Assembly (NCBI RefSeq): GCF_914767665.1
Contig: NC_059502.1
Coordinates: 49,644,031 to 49,708,030 of the forward strand
Reading direction: 5' to 3'
Source of the DNA: Harmonia axyridis
Taxonomy: Eukaryota; Arthropoda; Insecta; Coleoptera; Coccinellidae
DNA: 64,000 nt
The notes beneath the pieces are model-generated. The model did not search any database, was not told the DNA's origin, and saw only the letters and a list, made by a program, of their open reading frames with translations. Both the position numbers and the translations under genes were made by a program. Position 1 is the first letter of the stretch. Each line of letters opens with the position of its first letter. Positions 1 through 11,159 of the stretch are shown one piece after another.

Positions 1-316
1 TTTTCAAGTGGAAGGCTGCGATAACCCAAAATGCACTTCTTTGAGTTATCACGTTGGCAACGATATGACATACATTTTTTACTATGAATTGGAATTGGAT
101 GATTTGGATGCAACTCCATATATTTTCTCCTAGTAGCTTTCTTATTTTTATTGTTCCTCCCATAAAGTGAAAATATTTCAAATTTTTCCGCTTTTGTGTA
201 GTGTATATTCGATTAATAGGATCTATCATTCAATGACAAACGCATGTAATATATCGTTACCAACGATATAAATCAAAAAAGGGCATTATGAATTATCGCA
301 GCCTTCCACTTGAAAA
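1..316. mobile_element. MITE with long terminal inverted repeats
   Basis: The first 24 bases (beginning ttttcaagtggaaggctg) are the exact reverse complement of 293-316. The similarity continues imperfectly inward: cgttggcaacgatatgac near 52 faces atatcgttaccaacgat near 252, so the arms are about 75 bp. No coding potential is seen. This is the structure of a non-autonomous DNA transposon. The left flank is outside the window, so a target duplication cannot be tested and the element could extend a little further left. Superfamily unknown. Confidence 0.8.
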
Positions 317-2195
317 CTGAATACTTAGCTTGCCAGGTGGTTCTTGAAATTGTTCCTTTAGTAACAAAGTTAAAGGGGGGGTCAAATTATGGTGAAAAAC
401 CCGGAACCTACCTATGATGAGGCAATGAACAAAATATTATAATATAAATATATTTAGTTGAAAGAATTCGTGTGTATTCCAAGCTTCATACAAAATCAGA
501 GCCGAGTACGTACCTATAATACCTAGATACATTCTTGATATTCAAAAACTTCAGATTCGTTTAGTACTTAGGTACTAAAACATATTTCGGGCAAAGTAGG
601 TTCTCCCAATTTCAACAAACAATCATATGCTCGTACGAAGATACATTTCAATGACCTCATATACGTTGAGAGTAACTAGGGCATTTTTCAAATGGAAGTA
701 GAACAAAAGTTGACTGCTTTCGAAGAAATCTAGTGCCATAATATAAATACATATAATATATTCCACTTAGGTATTATTATTATTTTTAAGTTACTAATTG
801 GATTGTTCAATTTTGTAATTAACTTTGTGTTTTGGGTCTACCTATAGGTTTAACCAACCTCAACCCTTATTATTATGAATAAATAATTCGAAAATATAGA
901 CAAATGTTTTGAATGAGCTTTTGTGGAAGAAAACATTGTTATTATATTTACTTTGTCAGTTTGGGTATGTCATATCCCTTATTTACGTATTCGATACCAG
1001 CAGGTACAGCCATTGTCAGTAAAAGTCTTGTCCTTCCAGTCTTCTCTGATTCTCTTTCAAATTCCTCACGCAGTTCCTGAAATAATAAATAAGAGAAATA
1101 AAAGCTGTAATTCAATATCAATTGAATATTAATTTCATAATGACAATATTCATCAAATGTTATACCGAGTCGAAAAAATTAATTGTGAAATTACATCAGA
1201 AAAAAAAGGCAATTTTGCTGCAGGTGATTGTAGTGCGTACTTAATGCAGCACTGACCATTTCGAAAAACATCAGTTTAACATTGAAGTTTAAATTGGATT
1301 GTATTAAAATGAGTACCTATCTATACACAGTATATTCACATGTCACATGTTCTCAAGAAGTTCAGAATGTTCGTTAATTAATTTCTGATTGTGGATTTCA
1401 TAAAATGAGCTCCGATCTTCAGAGAAATTAATACTTTGTTTAATGATAGCAGTTGAAACAAATAACGGTATAGAAACTTCTCCTTCAACGTTCAATATTC
1501 ATAAAGAAACAATGCTCCATTGCTATTGTATGGATAATAACTATAGAAATTTGATAATTTCAGGTGAATTGACGTGAATGCTAGGAAGAAAAGCCACTTT
1601 TAAAATTTACTTTCACTGAAATCCCATCTATATTTTCGCATAGGTACCTGAACAATATTGCTTGATCACTATAATAATCATTCATTAAGTATGTTATAAA
1701 CTTCTTTATATATGAAACAGACTCTATAACATCTGCATATAGTATTTTTGAATAACGTCGTCATATACGTTTCTATCATAAAATGGCAATAATAATTTGG
1801 AAATTATTTATAGATATCAACATAGATTCAGCTGAAATGAAGGAATCGTCACCTTTGAAATCTTCCAATGATAGAAATGGCTATTAGATATTGAAATATT
1901 TGTTCTGTCGAACATTTTCATAATATAAAAGTGAAGAGGCATCAGTAAAACACACTTTTATATTTTTATACCAGTAAAAATCTGTGACAATCGATTTCGA
2001 CACTAGGCCATCATCAGGTCAACATCTAATGAAAAAATACTATTCGAGAACAATTTTTTTGAATATTGTAAGTTCTTCTTACATATAACATTAAATATGA
2101 CAATATTTGAACATTTTTCAATTCTTGTAATTCTACTTGCTTCTTCAAACCTATGATAATTGTCAATTATCATTTCATAAATACTTTTTACAAAC
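317..2195. other. AT-rich non-coding stretch, probable chitinase intron
   Basis: No exon with GH18 similarity is visible on the minus strand here, so the next chitinase exon should lie left of position 1. The stretch is AT-rich with only short spurious ORFs. Nothing else is recognised. Confidence 0.5.
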
Positions 2196-2455
2196 CTGGA
2201 CAAGTTTCGCATAATTTTCCTTATCTCTGGATTTTCCGCCTTCTCGGAAGGCTGGGTACTCCCAATCCAAATCTAATCCATCGAAATTGTTTTGTCGCAA
2301 GAATTTTATCGAATTTTTCACCAATTGCTTTCTTCTGTCGGCGCTGGCTACCATTGGGGAAAAGCGAGATGATGCTTCATTCCAACCTCCGATTGCAAGC
2401 ATAGTTTTCAAGTCTTTGTTGTAGGTTTTGAGCCCCGTGAATTTAGCATAGCCAC
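2196..2455 (-). CDS. Cht7: Chitinase GH18 exon with catalytic motif (fourth exon seen)
   Basis: This exon encodes the core of a family 18 chitinase catalytic domain, which hydrolyses beta-1,4 links in chitin. Two signature boxes are visible: KTMLAIGGW (family motif KxxxxxxGGW) and FDGLDLDWEYP, whose glutamate is the proton donor (about residue 152 if all four exons are joined). The exon starts after a tttttcag acceptor and ends CAG|gtttgt. It enters in phase 1, matching the previous exon, and leaves in phase 0. The text YAKFTGL, NEASSRFSPMV and FLRQNNFDGLDLDWEYP resembles the first catalytic domain of insect group III chitinase (Cht7), which usually has two GH18 domains and one chitin-binding domain. 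Those later parts are not in the window. The family call is firm; the group call is from memory. No lesion is seen. Confidence 0.85.
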
Positions 2456-2702
2456 CTGAAAAATACATAGTGTGCATGATCTACCAAATATCATTATTTT
2501 ATTTGGCAAAGTTTCCTACTTGTGCTTCCTAATTTTCCACAAATCTGAGGGTGTCAAATAACCGAGGATAAGGATAATGTCCCAAAAAAAAAATTGTATA
2601 AAATTATTATAATATAAATTAAGTTTTTTTTTTGGCAAAGATTTTTAGAAAATCATATCCGCTGTCTCTTTATTTGGACGGACACTAAATAAGCATGCAG
2701 TA

Positions 2703-2910
2703 GGTTGAAGCAAAACATACTGAATAGAGCATATCAAGCGTTAGGGACCAGAAAATGCAAAACATGGTGTAAAAGTAGTTACAAGCCATGGTTTGATGAG
2801 GAACTCAAAGAATTGAAAAAAAACTGTAAGCCAACCAAAAATATGAGAACAATAGAACTCGCAAATAGTATCAAAGACACAGGGAAGAGAATCAATGCAA
2901 GGTTGATCTG
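2703..2910 (+). pseudogene. Degraded LINE, segment after the endonuclease
   Basis: The translated segment contains KPWFDEELKELKK, a typical linker between endonuclease and reverse transcriptase in non-LTR retrotransposons. It is part of a broken element whose other pieces are at 3436-3744 (reverse transcriptase) and 3950-4260 (C-terminus). Much of the reverse transcriptase is missing and another repeat interrupts the element. It sits in a chitinase intron, opposite in orientation to the gene. The clade looks RTE or craft-like from the C-terminal wording, but this is uncertain. Confidence 0.55.
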
Positions 2911-3435
2911 TTGATCCTGAGGCTTTCTCTGGGCTTTGAAAAGAGCAATATTAGGCAGTGGTCCAACAATTAGAGTGGGACAAAAGAAAAGCCCTCTGCA
3001 TGAATACTTGGGGTCTTGGTCAAGTAAGGGAATTTTAGATGCCTTTACCGACCTATTTCCGGAAGCTCTTGAAGCTACCATGAGCTGAGCTTCGGTTAAT
3101 GGTGGGATTGCTAATAGGGCACTGTCGGTGCAAATACCTTTAATATCGCATGGGTAAGCCAGCAGATGAGATTTGCGAAGGAGGTAGAAACAGTCGAATA
3201 CGTAGTGTGCAAATGTCCGCGGCTGAGTGGCCTAAGAGCCCTCAGTTAGTTCTGGATACTCACCAAGTACTAGCCAAGGCTCCTAAGGATTTCATCGGAT
3301 TAGTTAACAGTATCGACGGCCTCGCCTCCTTGGGTTTGTATGAATTGGTAGGGTTAAGAACAAAAGGTCAATTTGTACGCAGTTCCCGGAAGGCTAAGAT
3401 AGACGCAACGATTCCGATTCACTAAATAATAATAA
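2911..3435 (+). repeat. Unidentified repeat ending in TAA repeats, inserted in the LINE relic
   Basis: This block separates two pieces of one LINE relic, has higher GC than its surroundings, and ends in aataataataatg. A (TAA)n tail fits the 3' end of a 5'-truncated retrotransposon of an I or R1-like type. A short open stretch (3150-3425) has no recognised domain. Exact boundaries and target duplication could not be fixed. Confidence 0.4.
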
Positions 3436-3744
3436 TGAAGTACGTGATGGTATGAGCCGTCGAAGGTAAGGAATAAGACAAGGAGATAGAGACAAGGAGT
3501 CCCCTCCTTTCCATTATATTAATGGACGATATTACAACGGACGTACAGTCCATGAAGGTTCGGTTTCGACTGGGCAATAAAATTTTAAACATAATCTGCT
3601 ATCTTGATGACGCACTCCTTTTTATCGATAATGAAGTGAAAACGAGAGCAGAAACCAGCAAAACAAAGCAAATCTTGAGAAGAATTGAGTTGAGAATTTC
3701 AAGAGAAATTGAAAGAGATACCTAGTATATCCTAGAGATACCTA
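3436..3744 (+). pseudogene. LINE reverse transcriptase fragment
   Basis: In broken frames the text reads RQGD, SPLLSIILMDDITTDV and then CYLDDALLF. These correspond to the RQGDxLSPLLF box and the YxDD catalytic box of reverse transcriptase. Stops and shifts show it is dead. The stretch ends at a short local duplication (agatacctagtatatccta) where a MITE has inserted. Confidence 0.6.
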
Positions 3745-3949
3745 GTATATCCTAAGTCACTTGGAGGAAACTGAATATTTCTATTATACAAGAGTTGTCC
3801 ATGTTATTAGACATTTCTTTGGTGCCTGTGTATTTATTGCCTAACAATACTTTCAAATAAACCCCGGTATTTAGCGGATCGCGGTATCCACTTCAAAAGG
3901 ACATCTATGGCCAAGTGTTCAAGACTAGTTCAAGTGACTTTGGATATAC
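3745..3949. mobile_element. 205-bp MITE flanked by TA (copy A)
   Basis: It begins gtatatcctaagtcacttg and ends caagtgactttggatatac, a 19-bp terminal inverted repeat with one mismatch, flanked by TA on both sides. A second copy in the opposite orientation is at 14025-14230; they share the internal text caataaatac and taccggggt. TA duplication suggests a Tc1/mariner-type source. It lies inside the dead LINE. Confidence 0.75.
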
Positions 3950-4260
3950 TATACGATAGGATAAGCAGCGATGCCATCAGACAAGAAGTCCAGGACGTCA
4001 TTAGATGGTCAAGGGTAAGACGGAGATAGTGTAATGACAACGTGGACGCATGTATCCCAACCAAATTGACAAATGGGCAAAAAACCATGCTCCATCAAAT
4101 CCTTCCCAACCACCAGGGTGTCCACCAAAGAGATGGTAATAATGCTAGACTTCAAAGTCATGGGATGCGTAGTTCGCTAAAGAAACAGGACATGAGCCTA
4201 TCATACACAAGGGGAAGGTGGAGGAGCACAGCGTTAAATTTCTGCATATTTTCTGAAGAA
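3950..4260 (+). pseudogene. LINE C-terminal fragment
   Basis: Frames read RISSDAIRQEVQDVIRW, WNDNVD and then PPGCPPKRW. This matches the C-terminal wording of RTE-like or craft-like LINEs (RRxWxDHVxRM ... GRPPKRW). Stops and shifts interrupt it. It continues the relic at 2703-2910 and 3436-3744. Confidence 0.5.
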
Positions 4261-4485
4261 TGAAAAAAAGTTCATAAAAATCACTGACTATCTACTGACA
4301 GTATCCGAACACAAACTGATAATTTTTTCAATTGAAGTGGAAAAGATTTGATTATATCCATTATTCCAAATAAAACTGAATATTGAGATACAATGAACAG
4401 ATCGATTGATGTATGTGAAGGGTGAGAAAATTTCGATGTTTTATCAGTACAACTTTTGAATCAGAGGAGATAGACATAATATGAT

Positions 4486-5271
4486 ACCCCATTCTCGTTC
4501 TCATTTTCCGAAAAACTAACAAGAGTAGTATTCATTTTGGCAACCTTCTTTCGTATTCGTGTTGTAAGCAAAAATTGGAAAAATGGCGATATCAAAAATA
4601 TTTATATCTCCGCTAATACCGATGATAGAGCTCTAAAATGAAAACATTATAGAGGCACTTCTTTACGTGGAATCAAGTGGCGTGCTCATCTTGTTAGCAG
4701 GATTTTTAATCACGAAGCTAGGATCGAAATTTATATTTTTTCAAATGGGAACACAAAATGCCTGTGCCATTTTTGAAAGCTTAATTTTGATTGATTTTGA
4801 AAATATTCAACATTATATGAGTTTCATTACTTCTATATGGTTTCAACTGTTGATGAGCACAGAAAAATAGAGCTAGAAATATTGATTCTCTTAGATGAAA
4901 AAAGATTTTGACCCCTTTCTATTATTTATACCATACGATGTTGTGTATTTTCGAAATCAGCTAAAATCAAGCCTTCAAAAATGGTATCGAATTCCAGTTT
5001 TCCCATTTGAAAAAACATAACTTTGGGTCATAGCTTCGTAATTAAAGATCCTGCTGAAAATACGAGCACGCCATTGGATTCTACGTGAAAAAGTGCCTGT
5101 AATATGTTTTACTTTCGGAGCTCTCTCATCAGTTTTAATAGAGATATAAACTTTTTTTGATATCGGCATTTTTCCAATTTTTGTTCAAAATTGGAAAACA
5201 TAAAAAGGTGGCCAGAAAAGAAAACTACTCTTGTCAGTTTATCAGAAAAGTAGAACGAGAATGCGGTTTCA
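4486..5271. repeat. Foldback element with arms of about 330 bp
   Basis: The left arm (about 4486-4812) is the reverse complement of the right arm (about 4937-5271) at roughly 80 percent by eye. Matching pairs include cgttctcattttccga with its mirror near 5255, and gtggcgtgctcatcttgtt with its mirror near 5066. The loop is about 124 bp. A ccaccctgtac end lies just outside the right arm at 5330-5340, the same end signature seen on several other palindromes in this window. No transposase is seen. Being in a chitinase intron, its transcript could fold into a long hairpin. Confidence 0.75.
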
Positions 5272-6153
5272 GATTTTGTCTCTCTCTCCTTTGGTTTAAA
5301 ACGTTTAGCGCTAAAACATGGAAATTTGTCCACCCTGTACAGTTTGAAAGAATCAAAACTTCTCAATTTAACTCAAGAGATATAAGCACGCGTTTATGAA
5401 CGATATGTCCTCAGGAAGTCTATCATTAGAAAGGAGTATTTTTCCAGAATGACACAAGAGATGTGAATTAGATCACACACTGCACTTACTGATGGAAATG
5501 CGAAATAATTGCGTAACTGATGAACGCTTGGTTGAACCATTGCCCGACTCGATACAATTCAAGTTGACTCGCATAAATGCATTTCGTACTAAAACTAACA
5601 TATAAAAACTGACAGCTAATTGCAACTTAACTCCAGTACGAAGGAAAATGATTTTTATTTCTTGCCTAGTTCTCGGAAATGTTGTGCAAAATTAATGGAT
5701 ATCAAGACCCAAAGATCATAATTTTTCTCTTTATATTAAAAAAAAAAAAATGTAATTGTAGTATTTTTTATGAAGAGGTGTGGGTATTTAGAGACCTGAA
5801 TTTTTCACGTAGTTGCCTATAAATATCACAAGAGGTTTTGGAAGTTGAATAGAAAAAAATTGGAACTGGACATTCGCTCACTTATTGAATATTAAAGAGG
5901 TCTGTGATCAAGGATAGAATTTGAAAAATCAAAACAAGAGTACAAAAAAAATACTTTTATCGGTAATGAGGAGGTATTGCATGCCTTTGCCGAAATAAAG
6001 GTGAGTTGAGGATTCTTTTATATCGATTACGTAACAGAATTATTGTTAGCAAACTGTCTATAAATCAATAGGAAAAATGCCTACTGCTGTAGGAGAATGT
6101 GTATTAACCAATAACATCCATGAATTATTAGATATTCGATCATCAAAACTCAC
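5272..6153. other. Chitinase intron, mostly unrecognised
   Basis: Apart from the ccaccctgtac terminus at 5330-5340 and a run of A near 5738-5750, this part of the intron shows nothing I can assign. Confidence 0.5.
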
Positions 6154-6336
6154 CTTTTTCAATATCCTGGTACTTATCGAAGGGCTTTAACGTATTCTCT
6201 TTTGTGAATCCTCCAAAAGCGTAGATAAGATGAGTGCACAAGTAAGGATTTATATTCTGCGGACTAAACTTGGCTGTTCCAGGTCTATAAACTGACCAGT
6301 TTGTGTAATAGCACACTACCCGTATCTCCTTCGAAC
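6154..6336 (-). CDS. Cht7: Chitinase GH18 exon, start of the catalytic domain
   Basis: The exon encodes the N-terminal strand of the GH18 barrel: VVCYYTNWSVYRPG followed by INPYLCTHLIYAFGGF. Nearly all insect chitinases have YYTNW and CTHLIYAF at these positions. It follows a ttattttttag acceptor. Its first two bases complete a serine codon split with the previous exon (A|GT) and it ends G|gtgagt, in phase with the next exon (G|GT glycine). SVYRPG and FSPQNINPY resemble group III chitinases. The three-exon frame is uninterrupted. Confidence 0.85.
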
Positions 6337-6590
6337 CTAAAAAATAAAAAAGATTGATAACAATAATGAAAATTCTTTCGAATGTCCTGAAATGAAACAA
6401 CACATTATTAAGTATTTTTCATATTTATTGATCGTTCATGATCAATAATGCATTTGAAGCCATTCATTCCATAACCATAATATCTCAGTGATAAACTCCT
6501 TAAATATTCCATATTATCCGTCTTCATTATCTATTTCATCAGGGTATGCTGCCACATATTCGAGAAATATTTCATTCTAGATCATCAACT

Positions 6591-8035
6591 CAGGGGCGGA
6601 TCCAGGCGATGATTGGGGGGGGGGGGGGTTGGATACATAGAAAATCATGGCTCATATAGGTGAGCAAAATAGCGGAATTTTTGTTGGTACCTACTGGGTC
6701 GAGTTTTTTCTTATGGAAATATGGATTTCAGTAAATCATATCATAGTCAGTTTCTGAAATTTTTGTATGACAAAAACACGTTAAAATTTCACATATTTCC
6801 TAAATATATGATATGTTGACCTATTTCATAAGATTAAGAATGTATAAGGTGTAATACAAAGAAATCCATTATTTTTGCATGGAGAACAAGGCTTCGATTA
6901 CCATAGTTGAAATGAACCAATTTAGGTCAAATACACGCTGTTTTGTTCGATAACTACAGTTCCAAGTTGACAGTTGTGCCTTAGGGGGACAGCTATTCGT
7001 AGATAATTCCCTGCCAATCCCACTGAACACACAGCAAAACCTTCCTGGTCGTTTCCGAAGGCTCACCGCGTATCGACCACGACCGTTTTTGCTTGACGTT
7101 GTCGTAAATGATCAACTTATCATCACCAGTTACCAAGCGTTTCAAAAATGGGGCGATTTTGTGGCGATTCTGCAGTAATTCGCAGTAGAAATTCGGTCCA
7201 TGCGGTTTGTTACTTTAGCTCGTTTGGTACCCATACATCTAGCATCTTCTTGAGACCAGTCTCATGCGAATGGTTCCAAAAGGTTTATTGTGCACTCTTA
7301 AGCTCTCGAGCAATCGAAACAGGACTCGACAATGTCCATGATTTCATCGATATTTTTGACAATTGGTCTCCAGTGCGTAGTGCACCCTTGACATTGAAAT
7401 TATTGGAACGGAATCGACGAAACCAAAATTACACGTGATTGGCTATTACAGTATCACGTTCCTGAACACAATTTATATTGTCAGCCGCCTATTTTTGCCT
7501 TTATCGAAGAAAAACATATAGCGTATTTTCTTTTTGCTAGCGTCCATCTTTGTGGCGCGCACCAACTTAACTGAGTCAACTCATCACAAAACTGTCAGAA
7601 TGTTTTCGTTGTGCGAAATCTTATCTTTCTGACGCCGTATAGCGAAACCCAATCGGACTTGTACAACGCGAGATACACATAACTAAAGCCATCTATTGGA
7701 AAAACAATGGATTCCTTTCTACTACATCTATTAAATAAAAACATATGATCCAATATTAAATAAAAACTTAATAACAAATTCTAGTCTCGTATTTTTTTCA
7801 CAAGCGTATCTTTGGATAATATTTTTAATATTCAGCCTGCTGCAAATGGTCCTGTGTATATGCATTAATGCCAATCCATTCAACCTGTCTTCAAGCATTC
7901 CAGATCATATCCAATCTTTCACCTTTCTGAGTGTCCACGCCTATTTTTCGATGATTCAGCATAAATTTTTATATTCACAAAATCCACGAGGGGGGAGGCA
8001 TGGCCCCTATGCCCCCCTCCCTGGATCCGCCCTTG
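6591..8035. mobile_element. hAT-type element with perfect 8-bp target duplication
   Basis: The ends are CAGGGGCGGATCCAGG and CCTGGATCCGCCCTTG, terminal inverted repeats typical of hAT elements. The flanks 6583-6590 and 8036-8043 are both catcaact, an exact 8-bp target site duplication. The 1,445-bp element has no hAT transposase; more than half is a mariner relic (6845-7731) that landed inside it. It lies within a chitinase intron. Confidence 0.9.
6845..7731 (-). pseudogene. mariner element relic, internally deleted (copy 1)
   Basis: The 887-bp element is flanked by TA on both sides. Its ends taaggtgtaatac and gtactacatctat-like resemble those of the copy at 12330-13348. On the minus strand, frames read KMLDVWVPNEL, LVTGDDKLIIYDN, RSWSIRGEPSET and KVLLCVQWDWQGIIYE, the order of mariner transposase from helix-turn-helix to the first catalytic region. 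The C-terminal third is almost wholly deleted, joining to a short tail near 6870-6960. Several stops are present. It is nested in the hAT element at 6591-8035, so it is the younger insertion. Confidence 0.8.
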
Positions 8036-8339
8036 CATCAACTTCAATATATTATGGATCTCGTGGATAAACATATAATACAATAAATCTTAATGTACAT
8101 ATGTTTCTCTATTTCAGTATCGTAATGAGTTCATTACAGTTTTAAAAATAGTGCTGTAATAAACTCATTACAACATCGTTTTCAGTTATATTTTTCGTTT
8201 TGTGGTTATCTATACTGACTTCCAATCAAATTTCAACGTCAATAATGGTCAATATAATATAATTTGGATATAGTGGAATGATTTGCATAATTCACAATTT
8301 CTCTTAATTCTGGTGATGTTAAATCAATTTCGTCAGACA

Positions 8340-9293
8340 CAGGACCATCGCTAGGGGGGGGGAGGGAAGGCGGTCGCCTAGGGCGGCAAAATTCAAGGGC
8401 GGCATTTCAAACTTGATCAACGAAAATCATGTGTAGAAATTCTAAGTACCAAATGAGACCTAATTCGGTCAGCAACAACAGGAAACAATACCGACAAATT
8501 TAATTAACATCCAAAACCATCAAAGGTGCCAAATTTCGCAATATACTCATAAATATCCAGATGTCCCTTAATCCCCCCATATTGCTGTTTACGAGTTATT
8601 GACGCTATAAAAAAACCCATGCACTTATCAGGCTTGGCTGCCTTCGTTTTGCTAAACGTTGCCGAATTTTATTGCCACTTGGGGCGGCTTCTGGCTTTCT
8701 TTTCTTTTCTATTATCTACTCAGAATTTTGATTCCCCAGAATGGAATAAACAAAATATACGAGGAAACGATTTCATTCAACCATTTCCAACGTATCATTC
8801 TAAAGAAATATAAGAAGTTTTTTATTTTATAGCGCATTCAAATATATTGAAATATTTCTCATTTTTAATATAAAATTACCTAGTGTTGGGCGTGGGCTCA
8901 TTAGAATATTGAAATAAAGATTCATCCGATTGTTTTACTCGATAATCTTGAAGGAAAAAAAATTGTTCAAGCTTTTTATAAAGTCGAAACTTAGCACAAG
9001 AATCTGAAATCGCTGGGCCCGCTATAGAAAAACCTTATCTACCTTTTCCGAGAAACCTGAATTCCTGGAAGTATGAATTAAATCATTCTTTTTCAATTTC
9101 AACGAATTTCACAAATGATATTTGGTGGATATGGGTGCCTACTTGTATTTTTAACGGGGCGGCAGAAACGCTAGAGCTGGCCCTAGATCCTGATTATCCA
9201 ATATTAATTTTTAGCATGCTGCAGAGTTACTTTCTGTTAGGGCAGCAAATTGGGTCTCTGCCTAGGGCGGCAGTTTGGCTAGCGACGGCCCAG
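8340..9293. mobile_element. hAT-type non-autonomous element
   Basis: It begins CAGGACCATCGCTAG and ends CTAGCGACGGCCCAG, an imperfect terminal inverted repeat. Flanks gtcagaca and atcagaaa are a likely 8-bp target duplication with two differences. The runs ggcggcaaaattcaagggcgg near the left and cctagggcggcag near the right are subterminal repeats. No transposase frame is seen. Because it interrupts a recognisable repeat, its limits are well supported. Confidence 0.7.
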
Positions 9294-9517
9294 ATCAGAA
9301 ATAATTCACGAATTAAATGCGTAATTGTAAATTATTTCAAAATTCGAAACCAACGATCCATATTTACATTCCTTAATCTGTCAATTTTCGTAATAGTCAC
9401 ACCAACTGCCAAGATACAAGACAAATGTCACTAGGATGTGTAATCTGAATTTTTCATTGAATTTCTACAATATTTCACAAAACTTAACTGAAATAGAGAA
9501 AATATCGTCTAATTCTT

Positions 9518-9591
9518 GTTGCAAAAGGCAATTCCATCACTCATGCGTTCGAATTTTACATTCGTGTTGGAATATGAGCCCATTCTGCAAC
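9518..9591. other. Hairpin upstream of a recombinase-like start
   Basis: gttgcaaaaggcaattcca faces ttggaatatgagcccattctgcaac, a stem of about 25 bp with a loop. It is homologous, in the opposite orientation, to the hairpin at 63283-63383 but has a shorter loop. After subtracting the hAT insertion it lies about 225 nt upstream of the position of the recombinase-like start codon. Confidence 0.65.
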
Positions 9592-9882
9592 ATGTTTGAG
9601 AATATATTATTGTTGCAGTGGCGGCTAGTGACAGTATTATAAAAATCATCATAATTATTATTGTAACATGTATATTTTCACTTTACGGACAAAGTTTACC
9701 TAGTGAACTTTACTTTATCAGTTGCCTAATAATCATCATAAAATTTTTATGAATAATACTTAATTGATGATGATATGATGAAAATCCTGAAAGGGTTGAG
9801 AAAAACTTTAACTTGTTGAATTGAACTGCACGCATTACTTAGAAGCAACGTTTGTATAGCAATAGGTAAACATCGCTTGTGG

Positions 9883-10134
9883 CAGTGGCGTATCCAGACC
9901 TAAATCTTGGGGGGATAAGGAAAAAAAAATTGGTTTCGTTTCCGTTTTCCTTTGAATTTACAGACACTTATTGAGATTGATTTTCACCTATCGAAGTCAG
10001 CTGTTGTATTCAGCTTCCGAAGGAAATTGCGCACTCATAATAAGATTGTAATAGATAAGATTGTGACTTCTAATGGATATTCCTCCTGGAGTGGATATAT
10101 CCCCCTTACCGCCTTCCCCTTGGGTAGGCCACTG
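9883..10134. mobile_element. 252-bp hAT MITE with perfect 8-bp target duplication
   Basis: It begins CAGTGGCGTATCCAGACC and ends TTGGGTAGGCCACTG. The flanks 9875-9882 and 10135-10142 are both gcttgtgg. No coding potential is seen. The end wording is of the same general kind as the other hAT-like termini in the window. A possible solitary end of a related element, gcagtggcggctagtg, lies at 9615-9630. Confidence 0.85.
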
Positions 10135-10190
10135 GCTTGTGGTGCTATACATTTGATTTTTGCCTGTAAACCGTTCGGCATTACATCATA

Positions 10191-10869
10191 TACAGGGTGG
10201 CCATTTGAAAACGAAACAGACGAGATTACAGACGAAATAAAGTTTTTCGATAGAAATGCTCGGACAGGTCGATTTCTGTTTCGAGGGGGACAACTTAAGA
10301 TGTAGGTTACGGACGCATAGCGCTTCAACCCTTGCTACTACAACCCTCACCCCCAAATTTTGAAAAGGGAAGATGGGGTGAGTGAATCCTCATTTGAAAG
10401 GTATTTTTATACTGATTTCAGCACAGTAATTGTTTTTTCATTTTATGCATTAGTTCTCGAAATATTCTTAACTAAGTATTTGAAAATGAAGTGGTGTTTT
10501 CATGGCACTTGTAGTGTTTTTTTGTGAAAAATCGACATTTTGAGCTTCAAAACAACCATGACTGTGGCTTCCTTCCTAACTAACTAACGCATGAATATTT
10601 CGAGAACTAAAGCATAAAATGAAAAAACAATTACTGTGCTTAAATCAGTATAAAAATACCTTTAAATTGAGGTATCACTCACCCCATCTTCCCTATTCAA
10701 AAATTGGGGGTGGGGGTTGTAGCAGCAAGGGTTGAAGCGCTATGCGTCCGTAACCTACATCTTAAGTTGTCCCCCTCGAAACAGAAATCGACCTGTCCGA
10801 GCATTTCTATCGAAAAACTTTATTTCGTCTGTAATCTCGTCTGTTTCGTTTTCAAATGGCCACCCTGTA
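10191..10869. repeat. 679-bp near-perfect palindromic element
   Basis: The left arm 10191-10466 is the reverse complement of the right arm 10593-10869 with only about ten differences by eye. The outermost about 200 bp from tacagggtggccatttg inward is almost identical. The loop is about 126 bp and is not palindromic. The element starts tacagggtgg and ends ccaccctgta, with tata on both sides. No protein is encoded: ORFs on both strands are mirror images. High arm identity implies recent formation or ongoing correction. It lies in a large chitinase intron. Confidence 0.9.
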
Positions 10870-11159
10870 TATGATTGAGCCACTGATTTTAATGCAAGTA
10901 AAATTTTTCGAATTCTGCAGATAAAATTGAAATCAATCTTCAGCAGAACGCCCAGAACTTACATCATAAAATCTCATGAATCGATCAACAAGAGTTGGTC
11001 ATTTTTGTTACATAACGGAAAATTGTGTATGTCAGTTGTTCCATCAATTTTCCAGGAAAGAAAGATTTCTTAAATTTTTTTATTCACAACAAAAGCAACA
11101 GAATAAAGTAATTGATTTTGTATGGTTTCAGATGTACCAGGAACAACTAATCTACTGTT

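Larger units (their letters stand above)
8117..9606. repeat. Half copy of a tyrosine-recombinase-derived foldback element, split by a hAT insertion
   Basis: The pieces 8117-8339 and 9294-9606 match the element at 63258-64000. They include the central palindrome text (gtaatgagttcattacag), then ttatatttttcgttttgtgg, a coding-like start and a terminal hairpin. Read on the minus strand, the segment starts SDEIDLTSPELREIV, resembling the beginning of the recombinase relics at 29 kb and 63 kb. Only one arm remains; the other half is absent to the left of about 8117. A hAT element (8340-9293) landed on the start codons. Confidence 0.7.

Noticed and set aside
6610..6630. Long run of G (about 13) as a possible structural element
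   Set aside because: It is a subterminal homopolymer of a hAT element and may vary in length or be a sequencing artefact.
10035..10328. ORFs of about 100 codons on both strands near 10.0-10.3 kb
   Set aside because: They span the end of a hAT MITE and the arm of the palindrome at 10191-10869; no protein similarity.
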